Of a stretch of DNA of 64,000 bases, positions 7,773 to 14,744 are shown in pieces. Position 1 is the stretch's first letter; each line of letters begins with the position of its first letter. Source of the DNA: Phycisphaerae bacterium (lineage in GTDB: Bacteria > Planctomycetota > Phycisphaerae > UBA1845); the NCBI GenBank assembly GCA_029260055.1, contig JAJDDX010000500.1, forward strand, positions 1 through 64,000, read 5' to 3'. Under the pieces are notes generated by a model. It saw only the letters and a list, made by a program, of their open reading frames with translations, had not been told where the DNA came from and made no database searches. A program made the translations under genes and the position numbers.

Positions 7773-8394
7773 CGAAGTCGATGCCCGTGGCCAACCACGG
7801 GCCTTCGTCGGTGTCCCCTGTGAGATCTATCGTCATCCGCCGGGTGCCGCGGTATTCATGAGCCTTCCGCATGACGACCCTCGCGTTGAACGTTACCGGT
7901 CTCAGGAAGTGGAACGACCTGTTGTGAGTCTGCTCGTCAGACCATTCGGTGATTACCCAGTCCTCTAGCCCGTATTCGAGGATGCGTTTGATGTCCGCAT
8001 TGTCCGCACCCAGACCGGACCTTCTAAAAGCCTGAATGACGGCCGCTTTTCGCTGGTCTCCCTGGGACCATGGCTCCCCGTCGACCTTGACGATCAATCC
8101 GCAACCAGGACACGGGTTGTGGCCCGGCGACGTCAGTGTCGAGGTGGTCCCGCACACACAGTCGACCGAGAGGACACCACCCTTGAAGTGGACCGTTACG
8201 CTCGGGATCTGGAAGAGCATATCCTTCGGCATTTTCATGATCGCGGCCAACTTGTCCTCAGACATGATCGGGTGTTCTCCCGGATCGGTCTTGGTTCCGT
8301 AGAACGGACATTTCGGGTTGGTGCATCCCGAAACATCATTGAGGCCGACGTAATCGGCCTCGCTTCCGCATTTACACGTGGGCATCGAGACCAT
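7765..8394 (-). CDS. Double zinc-knuckle protein
   Basis: 209 residues. Two Cys groups: CKCGSEAD with CTNPKC at residues about 7-29, and CVC with CPGC at about 79-98. Each could bind one zinc. The remainder is mixed alpha/beta with a conserved-looking WVITEW segment. The start could also be the ATG at 8385. Function unknown; nucleic-acid or protein binding is a guess. Confidence 0.7.
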   Translation of the reverse strand: MVSMPTCKCGSEADYVGLNDVSGCTNPKCPFYGTKTDPGEHPIMSEDKLAAIMKMPKDMLFQIPSVTVHFKGGVLSVDCVCGTTSTLTSPGHNPCPGCGLIVKVDGEPWSQGDQRKAAVIQAFRRSGLGADNADIKRILEYGLEDWVITEWSDEQTHNRSFHFLRPVTFNARVVMRKAHEYRGTRRMTIDLTGDTDEGPWLATGIDFDV

Positions 8395-8403
8395 CTTACT
8401 ATG

Positions 8404-8484
8404 TCAGGAGCACTCGCGCAAACAGATGTCGCAGCCGTTGCAGTCCTCTCCGCTCCCGTCGCAGATGTGCCACCCGTCGTGAAC
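8404..8484 (-). other. In-frame Cys-rich extension behind an amber codon
   Basis: Directly after the TAG of the gene at 8485-9099, in the same frame, 26 sense codons follow before TGA. They encode a Cys-rich segment with C-(6)-C-x2-C-x2-C-(4)-C spacing. There is no ATG, GTG or TTG at its beginning, so it can only be translated by readthrough, or it is the remains of a longer C-terminus. A zinc site is likely if it is made. Confidence 0.4.
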
Positions 8485-9099
8485 CTAGAGCCCGTCGAGT
8501 CCGGCCAAGGGGTCTTCTGCGTCGGCCACCGGAATCCTTCGTGCCGCTGAAGCACCACCATGGAACCCCGGTGGTCGAACCGGCCTGACCGGGGAACGTG
8601 GCTCGGCTGCCGCCTGGGCCTCACGCGCCACCACGCGTGCACGAGTCCGGTCGAGGCCGTACTCGTGGATGGTCGAGAGTTTGGTCGTGGCGTCGCGGAG
8701 CCCACGAAGGTCGACGCGGTGCTCGCGCAGGGTGCTGGTGATGAGGGGGATGGCAACGTCGAGCCGAACGTTCGGGTCCGGCGGTGGGTCCTCCGGATCC
8801 AGCTCGGCGTCAACGGAGTCGATGCGATCGTGACAGTCGACGACGCTCGTTTCCAGCTCGTCCAGCTCCAGCCACCACTTCACGAACGATTCGGACTTGG
8901 TCCCGAGGGCACCCATGGCCGCCACAAACGCAGCGATCCCGCCCACGTAAGCGGCGAGCTTCTTGATGTTGAGGCTCGACGTCTTGGTGTCGTAGAGCAC
9001 GGACGCGCGCATCGGCCCCATCGTCGGGTTGAATCGACGCTTCGGAGGCTTCAGGTCCTCATCGGTACTATCGAGGGACTCGTTGGACTCGTCCGACAT
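8485..9099 (-). CDS. Single-pass membrane protein
   Basis: 204 residues. The N-terminal 40 are charged and probably cytoplasmic. Residues about 48-66 (LAAYVGGIAAFVAAMGALG) form one membrane helix. The rest is helical with a Pro/Arg-rich tail. Ends at TAG with an in-frame Cys-rich extension beyond it. Could be a lysis accessory or membrane-sensing protein; not recognised. Confidence 0.7.
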   Translation of the reverse strand: MSDESNESLDSTDEDLKPPKRRFNPTMGPMRASVLYDTKTSSLNIKKLAAYVGGIAAFVAAMGALGTKSESFVKWWLELDELETSVVDCHDRIDSVDAELDPEDPPPDPNVRLDVAIPLITSTLREHRVDLRGLRDATTKLSTIHEYGLDRTRARVVAREAQAAAEPRSPVRPVRPPGFHGGASAARRIPVADAEDPLAGLDGL

Positions 9100-9120
9100 G
9101 ACGGCAAGTCTACACCAGCG

Positions 9121-9507
9121 CTACCAGTTCGTGGTCGCAGCGGTCGCCGAGGTCACCGAGGTCGACGACGGCAGGGTGACGGTCCACGTATTCCACGTAT
9201 TCCCAGACGTGTCCGTCTTCGCACGCTCTCGCTCCCGCCTCCTGGTGAGGTTCTCGCGCATCGGCGGTGCGCTGAAGGGGAAGTCCTCCTGGAACAGGAA
9301 CCTGGCCCTGTGATCCATGGAACGGTTGATGCGATCCAGCTCCCTCATGAGAGCCCGTTGAGCCGCGTGGTCCTGTGGTCGGCCGTGTCGGTGCTCGTAG
9401 GGCTTGGAGAGAGGCTTCAGGACCACGTGCGGGCGCAGGCACGCGCGAGGGGCCTCGTACACGTGCGGGGGCGGGCGCGGGGAGCGATAGTTCGACCGGC
9501 GTTGCAT
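9121..9507 (-). CDS. Hypothetical basic protein with Ser/Thr-rich tail
   Basis: 128 residues from the ATG at 9507. The first 100 residues are strongly basic with many Arg, His and Pro; the last 30 are Ser/Thr-rich and end in TNW. No family recognised. Of several open frames here I chose the one with the most protein-like composition, so confidence is moderate. Confidence 0.5.
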   Translation of the reverse strand: MQRRSNYRSPRPPPHVYEAPRACLRPHVVLKPLSKPYEHRHGRPQDHAAQRALMRELDRINRSMDHRARFLFQEDFPFSAPPMRENLTRRRERERAKTDTSGNTWNTWTVTLPSSTSVTSATAATTNW

Positions 9508-9530
9508 GAGATTCTGAAGCCCGCGGTGTT

Positions 9531-10127
9531 TCACGGATTGTAGCGATCGCGGAGCTGGCCCCGGTCGTAGTCGCTGAACCAGGGCGGTATGGTCCGGTCC
9601 GGGGTCACCCGCTGGGTCGGCCGCATGATCGACACCTCGTGGTCGTCGTGGGCAAGCCCGAGACAGTGCCCGAAGCCGTGGTAGACGACGAGCAACTGGA
9701 GGTCGCCGCCGCCGGCCACGTTCATCGTCTGCATGTCGCAGTGGTCGTAGGTGGCCCCCGAACCGGTCAGCTCGAAGCACTCACCAGGCTGGTCACATGG
9801 GCCGGCGCTCTCTACATCGACCGGCGCGTTCATGGTGACGGCGATGTCTGGGTTCACCATCGAGTCGTGGTACTGAAGCATCTCGAAACCGAGCCGGTGG
9901 TTGATGACACCGACCACGTGCTCGGTCGTGTTGCACGATCCCTGATCGGCCGGCGTGTAGCCGCTGCACGCCACAACGAGTGGCACATGGTCCCAACGGT
10001 TCTCCTCATGGGCGAAACCGGGCTCCTTGTGCGCCAGGACACCGTAGGTAACCCCGGCCCCAGCAACAACGAAGATGAGTCCCATGAGGACCGCCATCGT
10101 CCAGTTTTTCCATCCCCAGTTTTTCAT
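9531..10127 (-). CDS. Matrixin-like secreted or anchored protein lacking the catalytic Glu
   Basis: 198 residues from the ATG at 10127, which has AGGAG 6 bases upstream. Residues 11-31 form a hydrophobic anchor. The later part looks like an M10/matrixin domain: the motif is HGFGHCLGLAHD where the family has HExxHxxGxxHD, followed by SIMRP as a Met-turn. The three His ligands are kept but the catalytic Glu codon is GGC (Gly), so peptidase activity is not expected. Four Cys upstream suggest disulfides and an extracytoplasmic location. Possibly a binding protein at the cell surface. Confidence 0.7.
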   Translation of the reverse strand: MKNWGWKNWTMAVLMGLIFVVAGAGVTYGVLAHKEPGFAHEENRWDHVPLVVACSGYTPADQGSCNTTEHVVGVINHRLGFEMLQYHDSMVNPDIAVTMNAPVDVESAGPCDQPGECFELTGSGATYDHCDMQTMNVAGGGDLQLLVVYHGFGHCLGLAHDDHEVSIMRPTQRVTPDRTIPPWFSDYDRGQLRDRYNP

Positions 10128-10138
10128 CTGCATCTCCT

Positions 10139-10495
10139 TCAGCCATACCACCAGCGGGCGAGGTCAGGCTCGCACCGGCCTCCACGGATGTCCATGATGA
10201 CCAGCCGAAACTCGGAGCACTCCATGTCCCTCAGGCCGCTCCACAGACGCGCGTAGAGCCGCATTTTATCGTCAGAGACCCGGTGGGTGTCCTCGACCTC
10301 GTAAGCGATGAGGAGGCCCTGGGAGACCTCGTAGGCATCGGGGATGATGGACAGCCAGTCGAGCTGGTCGCCGACCTCGATCCCGTAGTCGTCGAAGTAG
10401 TGCTCGGCGACGGCCTTACGGAAGCCCGTGGTCTTCGCGTTGGGGTAGCGTCGTTGAATGTCCTCGATGAACGCTTCGTGGCGACGGCCGGCCAT
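10139..10495 (-). CDS. Hypothetical protein
   Basis: 118 residues from the ATG at 10495. Mixed alpha/beta: a basic helix at the N-terminus, then DWLSIIPDAYE and LLIAYEVEDTHRV, then FRLVIMDIRGG. The strand pattern is compatible with a restriction-endonuclease-like fold (D...E-x-E), a speculative reading. Divergent from the plus-strand gene at 10566. Confidence 0.6.
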   Translation of the reverse strand: MAGRRHEAFIEDIQRRYPNAKTTGFRKAVAEHYFDDYGIEVGDQLDWLSIIPDAYEVSQGLLIAYEVEDTHRVSDDKMRLYARLWSGLRDMECSEFRLVIMDIRGGRCEPDLARWWYG

Positions 10496-10565
10496 CGGGT
10501 GGTGATACCATGGACGCGGACCCGCCATCTGCGCGGCAACGAGCCGCAGAAGGCAGGACAGCGAA

Positions 10566-10931
10566 ATGGAAGAGAAGACGACACTCGAAGTGGGAGACGC
10601 GGTGGTGTTCGTGGACGAGACCTCTCGGCCGCACAACGCCCTCGTCACAGCGGTTCATGGGGAGGTCTACAAGACCCAGTGGCGGGAGGACATCGACGGG
10701 ATGCCCGGCCATTGGAACGCGCAGATCGTCGAGGGGAAGGGCGCCATCAGGCTCTCGATCCCTTGTGTCAACCTCGTGCATCTCTCCGGGAACGTGAACA
10801 AGCAGGACCCCTACGGTCGCCAGACGGAGCACTCTTCGTCGGTCGTCTACAAGAACGACAACACGGCCCACGGGAACTACTTCATGTTCCAGGGTGACGA
10901 GCCCAACCCCGTCGCGGAAACCAAGAGCTAG
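10566..10931 (+). CDS. Hypothetical protein
   Basis: 121 residues. Beta-rich N-terminus (VGDAVVFVDE, ALVTAVHGEV) suggests a small barrel such as an SH3/KOW-like domain; the rest is Asn/Gln/Tyr-rich. It stands alone on the plus strand between minus-strand operons, with AGGACAG upstream of the ATG. Function unknown. Confidence 0.65.
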   Translation: MEEKTTLEVGDAVVFVDETSRPHNALVTAVHGEVYKTQWREDIDGMPGHWNAQIVEGKGAIRLSIPCVNLVHLSGNVNKQDPYGRQTEHSSSVVYKNDNTAHGNYFMFQGDEPNPVAETKS

Positions 10932-11010
10932 AGCCGGATCATCCAGCTTTGGTCGGCACCGAAGAGGCACCGATGGCCAGAGCGTTTCGTTGTCGCGCAG
11001 AGCGCGGGTC

Positions 11011-11376
11011 TCACGGCCTCGGGTGCGTCGAGGTCCGGCGCTGCGACTCGTGGCGGTGCCAGTTCAGGCAGACCGCGGCAACGGCGATGATCCGATGGAG
11101 CTTCTTCTCCTTGGTGACGCCGGGACGCAGGACCTTGCCGCCGAGGAAACCGAGGAGCCAGAACCAGTCCTCCGGCCCTTTCATCTCGTCGTGGTCGTCC
11201 CCCCATCGCTCGCGTTGATGCGCGGCCTCGGTCTTCACGGCCTCGACGAAACCGATGACCTGGGGATTATTGATGAGGGTGTCGAGCCGCCGGACCTCCT
11301 CTCGGAGTTCCTCTGGGGTCATCGAGTCCAGGACGGCCTCGCGCGGGTCGCGAGCTGCACGGCTAGTTGAGCCCAT
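11011..11376 (-). CDS. Helical protein, possibly MazG/DUF550-like
   Basis: 121 residues. The central segment HQRERWGDDHDEMKGPEDW followed by a helix with LLGFLGGKVL and a later ICLNWHRH-type region resembles short all-alpha phage proteins often placed near the MazG/DUF550 pyrophosphohydrolases. The EExxE metal motif is not clear, so enzymatic function is uncertain. Overlaps the macro-domain gene by 14 bases, in the same operon as a clearer MazG-like gene. Confidence 0.55.
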   Translation of the reverse strand: MGSTSRAARDPREAVLDSMTPEELREEVRRLDTLINNPQVIGFVEAVKTEAAHQRERWGDDHDEMKGPEDWFWLLGFLGGKVLRPGVTKEKKLHRIIAVAAVCLNWHRHESQRRTSTHPRP

Positions 11377-11836
11377 ATCGCACCATGGTCACGTGTTCCT
11401 CCCCCCGGAAGACCCGGTGGATGACTGGATAAACGTCCTTCTCACTGAGCTTCCCGTTGCCGCATCCCACCATCGGGATAGCAAAGGGGCCGAGCCGCAA
11501 CGCGGCAAGCTGCTTCGCCGACCGCTCGATGAGGTGGAGGTTCGCATCGGACCTCCATGATAGGTGAGGCTCGTCGTAGTTGAGCGGTTTGACTGGAAAG
11601 AAAACCAGGGGGTGGTCGGGGTGGACCACGACGGGGGTACCTGGACCGCACGCCTGACAAATCTCCCCGTACCACTCCGTGATCTCTTTCCCGTAGAGCT
11701 TCACCGCCTGCTTCGCGAGCCCTGCGCCCATCACATTCGATCCATCAGACCTCCAACCTATGTTGGTCGGGATCACGATCTCGCAATTATGCGGCTCGTT
11801 GCGCCACCTCCAGATGTCGCCCTCTTCTTCCTGCAC
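11363..11836 (-). CDS. Macro-domain protein (ADP-ribose-binding type)
   Basis: 157 residues, the size of a single macro domain. IVIPTNIGWRSDG...VMGAGLAKQA (about residues 20-43) matches the first ligand-binding loop, and IPMVGCGNGKLS (about 118-129) the second. Macro domains bind or hydrolyse ADP-ribose, ADP-ribose phosphate or ADP-ribosylated targets. It lies next to an RyR-domain gene and a MazG-like gene, which suggests handling of nucleotide or NAD-derived metabolites during infection. That role is inference. Confidence 0.8.
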   Translation of the reverse strand: MQEEEGDIWRWRNEPHNCEIVIPTNIGWRSDGSNVMGAGLAKQAVKLYGKEITEWYGEICQACGPGTPVVVHPDHPLVFFPVKPLNYDEPHLSWRSDANLHLIERSAKQLAALRLGPFAIPMVGCGNGKLSEKDVYPVIHRVFRGEEHVTMVRYGLN

Positions 11837-11908
11837 GGCCTTCTCCTGGCCGAGTGGGGCACTTCGTGCCGCGCCCGGTCTATGTATGGGGTCCCGAGGG
11901 TAACCTAC

Positions 11909-12274
11909 TCACGCCGCGTCGATGGCCGCCTTCGTCTGGCGCACGACCGAAAGGAAAATGCTGTCCTTGGCGCGCTGGCCCTCGGGGAGCTGGTCGTAGG
12001 GAACCATGCACGGGTGGGTCTTGGCCTCGGGGTCCTTCACCTCACCGTAGACCCAGCCCTCAGCGGCCTTCTGGGACATCCACCCCTCGTGGGAGTCCTC
12101 AGGCTTCTGGTCGGGGTTGAGGGCGCCTCGGACACCGTTCCGCGCTGAGTCCTTCTGCCACTCCGGCGCGTCCTCCCATGCCACCTGGGAATCGTCCCCC
12201 AGGGCAGCGCAGTAGGCACGATTCACTTCGTGGGCCGCGATGGCGCACTGCTCGATCATCTGGGTCTCAGTCAT
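11909..12274 (-). CDS. RyR-domain protein
   Basis: 121 residues from the ATG at 12274 (ATGA overlap with the MazG-like gene). Matches the RyR domain of ryanodine receptors and many bacterial and phage proteins: HEVNRAY, then SHEGWM, EGWVYGEVKD, HPCMVPYDQLP and a final helix with KDSIFLSVV. The function of prokaryotic RyR domains is not established; I recall comparative-genomic proposals linking them to NAD or ADP-ribose metabolites. The adjacent macro domain fits that idea. Confidence 0.82.
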   Translation of the reverse strand: MTETQMIEQCAIAAHEVNRAYCAALGDDSQVAWEDAPEWQKDSARNGVRGALNPDQKPEDSHEGWMSQKAAEGWVYGEVKDPEAKTHPCMVPYDQLPEGQRAKDSIFLSVVRQTKAAIDAA

Positions 12275-12810
12275 CCTTCGTTCCTCGACTTTCCATGGAG
12301 CTTCGGGCGCCCCTCGTTCTTCACGCACTTCTTCACGATTTCTTCGGTCAGGTTGCAGCCGACGAGGTCGGCGACTCGAAAGGTCTCCAGGAGGGCCAGC
12401 TCAAGACGCTGCTGAGCCTCGCGCTGGTTCTCATGGCGGTACGCCTCCAGGCACTTGCACAGGTGGCCCACAATCGGCCACACGAGCACCTGGATGGGCT
12501 GGTAGGGGGAGGTCCTCGTCGAGTGCGGCCGGCGCTTTTCGACCCTGGAACACCACTTGTCGCCCCAGATGCCTCCCAGGAGGTCGAGGATGCGGATGGC
12601 CGTGTCAGCCAGCTCCTCTTCGAGCGGGTCGTCTCCGGAGCCCGTGACGGCCGCCACGTAGTCGACGGCCTCATCAAGTTCGGTGAGCGCGTAGGCCGTC
12701 TTGTGGACGAAGTTGGTCTCCCAGTCGGGAACTTGGAAACCGTTGGCCTCGGTGATGTCTCGGCAGCGCTTGGCCAGCTCGTGGACCGTCGGCTCCGTTG
12801 AGCCCATCAC
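12271..12810 (-). CDS. MazG-like nucleotide pyrophosphohydrolase
   Basis: 179 residues. ALTELDEAVDYV (about 40-51) and EEELADTAIRILDLLGG (about 64-80) carry the acidic residues of the all-alpha NTP pyrophosphohydrolase metal site. This family hydrolyses dNTPs, or (p)ppGpp in some cases. A helical C-terminal extension with three Cys follows. In an overlapping string with XRE, RyR and macro genes. Confidence 0.75.
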   Translation of the reverse strand: MMGSTEPTVHELAKRCRDITEANGFQVPDWETNFVHKTAYALTELDEAVDYVAAVTGSGDDPLEEELADTAIRILDLLGGIWGDKWCSRVEKRRPHSTRTSPYQPIQVLVWPIVGHLCKCLEAYRHENQREAQQRLELALLETFRVADLVGCNLTEEIVKKCVKNEGRPKLHGKSRNEG

Positions 12811-13547
12811 TCGTCGGCCTCGGGTTCGTCATCGGGTGCAGACGTCTGCACGATGGCGAGCCCCGTGCGCTCGCAGGTGAACTCCTCACCGCTCCTCCAG
12901 CGGTCGCCGCACTCGCGGCTGCCGAAGTAGAGGGCCTCGCCGCCGCCGTCGGGAACGAAGGAGACGGTCGCCTCGCGGTTGCGGTCGAGCACGACGTTGC
13001 ACGCCGAGCAGACAACCTTGGGGTTGTCGAGCAGCTCCAGCGCAGCATCCGCCGGGATGACCCCTCGGTCGGAGAGCAGGGCTCGGACCTGGACAGCGCT
13101 CGCGAGGGCGCGGTCGGCTGTCTCGCGGCAGACGTTGCTCATGAAGAGCAGGTCGTCGGACGCCTTGATGAGAGCGCGCTCCACATCGCCGTCCATCGGC
13201 TGGGAAAGACTCGCGATCTTGGTGTCCATGCTTTCGAGCTGGACGCCGCCTCGTTTGCCCTGGCCGCTCCATACTCCGCGGTGGAAGTCACGAACCACGT
13301 CGAGCAGCGGGTGCCACTGGACCCCGACGAAGGCCGCCCAGTTCTGAAGCTGGTTCGCGTCGAGGGGCAGCTCGAAAGCCTCCACCTTGCCGAGCATGTC
13401 CTCGTCGATGTTCGTGGCCACGGCCACCTCGTGGAGCGTCTTGCCGGCCTTGAGCCGGTAGCGCTTCATCAGGGTGCCCAGTCGCTCGCGGTCGGGGATG
13501 TCCGCCAGGGGTCTCTCAGGCGGTTCGAGCTTCGGTACTTCTTCCAT
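12807..13547 (-). CDS. XRE-family HTH regulator with C-terminal Cys region
   Basis: 246 residues. Residues about 23-75 form an XRE/Cro-type helix-turn-helix: LGTLMKRYRLKAGKTLHEVA, then ATNIDEDMLGKVE. The middle is helical. The C-terminus has CSAC, then two spaced Cys (ECGD, FTC), likely a zinc site. Probable transcription regulator; its target is unknown. The 16-bp palindrome at 12836-12851 lies in its own 3' end and is read as VQTSA. Confidence 0.75.
   Translation of the reverse strand: MEEVPKLEPPERPLADIPDRERLGTLMKRYRLKAGKTLHEVAVATNIDEDMLGKVEAFELPLDANQLQNWAAFVGVQWHPLLDVVRDFHRGVWSGQGKRGGVQLESMDTKIASLSQPMDGDVERALIKASDDLLFMSNVCRETADRALASAVQVRALLSDRGVIPADAALELLDNPKVVCSACNVVLDRNREATVSFVPDGGGEALYFGSRECGDRWRSGEEFTCERTGLAIVQTSAPDDEPEADE
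12836..12851. repeat. 16-bp palindrome, copy 2
   Basis: Perfect GTGCAGACGTCTGCAC near the 3' end of the XRE regulator gene, read as V-Q-T-S-A. Confidence 0.95.
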
Positions 13548-14229
13548 GGGTCTCCTTCTCCCTCTTCTGGTCGAGCAGCTCGCTTAGTCGGGCAAGGGCT
13601 GCGTGTGCGTAGTAAACCCGGTTGGATACCACAACGCCGAAGTCGCAGACCCTCTCGTGGTCGTACCCGAGTTCCACCATCTCGACGATGAGATCCGCCT
13701 GGGACATCGCGTAGACACGCTCCTTGACATCCTCGATGGCCTCGATCTGCTTCTTCACATGCTCTTCGTCGGGGTTGTGCCCCAAACTGACCGAGTCCTC
13801 GGCGACGACGGCCTCTTGGACGATTTCGTCCTGGAGGGTCTTGAGGTCGTCCCCCGCGATGTCCCCATGGTAGACCTCGACCACGTCACGTCCCGAACCG
13901 ATGACGGCCTTCTCGACGAAGTAGTGGTCGTTGGCGTCCTTTCGGCTCCCCATCCAGTGGACGCGAGCTTCGGGATGGACCGGGCCTTGCCGGAAGACGA
14001 CCGGCTTCGTGTCTCCGCCGACGTAGAGCATCCCGAACTTCATGTCCGCGATGACCTCGGTGGCGAAGGCCCAGTCCCACTTCTTCTCGGGGCCATGGGA
14101 CTCGTGGGCTGGGCGCGCGAGGAACCAGCGACCCGGGGCCACAAACTCGGCGACGACGTGATCCTTGAACGCCTCCTTGGCCTGCTGGGTCGTCTGCTCG
14201 TGCAGGCGGTCTCTGGTCATATCGATCAT
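13516..14229 (-). CDS. Hypothetical protein
   Basis: 237 residues from the ATG at 14229, coupled by ATGA to the dihydrofolate reductase stop. The N-terminal half is beta-rich (WFLARP, KFGMLYVGGD) and the C-terminal half helical and acidic with a Lys/Arg tail. Overlaps the XRE gene by 32 bases. Not recognised. Confidence 0.65.
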   Translation of the reverse strand: MIDMTRDRLHEQTTQQAKEAFKDHVVAEFVAPGRWFLARPAHESHGPEKKWDWAFATEVIADMKFGMLYVGGDTKPVVFRQGPVHPEARVHWMGSRKDANDHYFVEKAVIGSGRDVVEVYHGDIAGDDLKTLQDEIVQEAVVAEDSVSLGHNPDEEHVKKQIEAIEDVKERVYAMSQADLIVEMVELGYDHERVCDFGVVVSNRVYYAHAALARLSELLDQKREKETHGRSTEARTA

Positions 14230-14744
14230 GAGGTTCTTTCGTAGGTTTCGGTCATGAAGGGGTGGTCGTTCTTCGGCCCCGCCTTGACGCGGAAACTGAA
14301 GCGGCCAACGGAGGTCCACTTCGACCAGTCGATCGGCGGCATGAAGGTGTCGCCCTCCACAACGGCCTCGACGTGCGTGACGTACATGCGGTCGACAAAG
14401 GAGATGGCCTCACGGAAGAGCGAGTGGCCACCGATGACGATGACCTCCTCGGTACTGTTCCTCTTCGCGAGACCGATGGCTTCCTGGAGGCTGTCGCACA
14501 CCCAGACGGAGCATTTCCCGGACGGGTCAATCCACGTGTAGCCCGGGGTCCTCGACAGGATGATGTTCATCCTCTTTGGGAGTGGCTTGCCGATGGACTC
14601 GAAGGTCTTCCTGCCCATGATGACGGGCTTTCCCAGCGTCACCTTCTTGAAGTGCTTGAGGTCGTCGCTGAGCTTCCACGGGAGAACCCCGTCCAGCCCG
14701 ATGACGCCGTTGAGCGACATGGCGACGATGAGCGAAGTCTTCAC
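14226..14744 (-). CDS. folA: Dihydrofolate reductase
   Basis: 172 residues, normal length. Reduces dihydrofolate to tetrahydrofolate with NADPH, restoring the folate used by thymidylate synthase. Visible family motifs: IVAMSLNGVIGLDGVLPW at the N-terminus, DLKHFKKVT, VIMGRKTFESIG, LPKRMNIILSR, and VIGGHSLF for NADPH binding. Its start overlaps the thyA stop (ATGA), the classic thyA-folA pair, so both products are probably made together. Confidence 0.95.
   Translation of the reverse strand: MKTSLIVAMSLNGVIGLDGVLPWKLSDDLKHFKKVTLGKPVIMGRKTFESIGKPLPKRMNIILSRTPGYTWIDPSGKCSVWVCDSLQEAIGLAKRNSTEEVIVIGGHSLFREAISFVDRMYVTHVEAVVEGDTFMPPIDWSKWTSVGRFSFRVKAGPKNDHPFMTETYERTS

Noticed and set aside
9531-10127. 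Active matrixin protease
   Set aside because: The catalytic Glu of HExxH is Gly (GGC).
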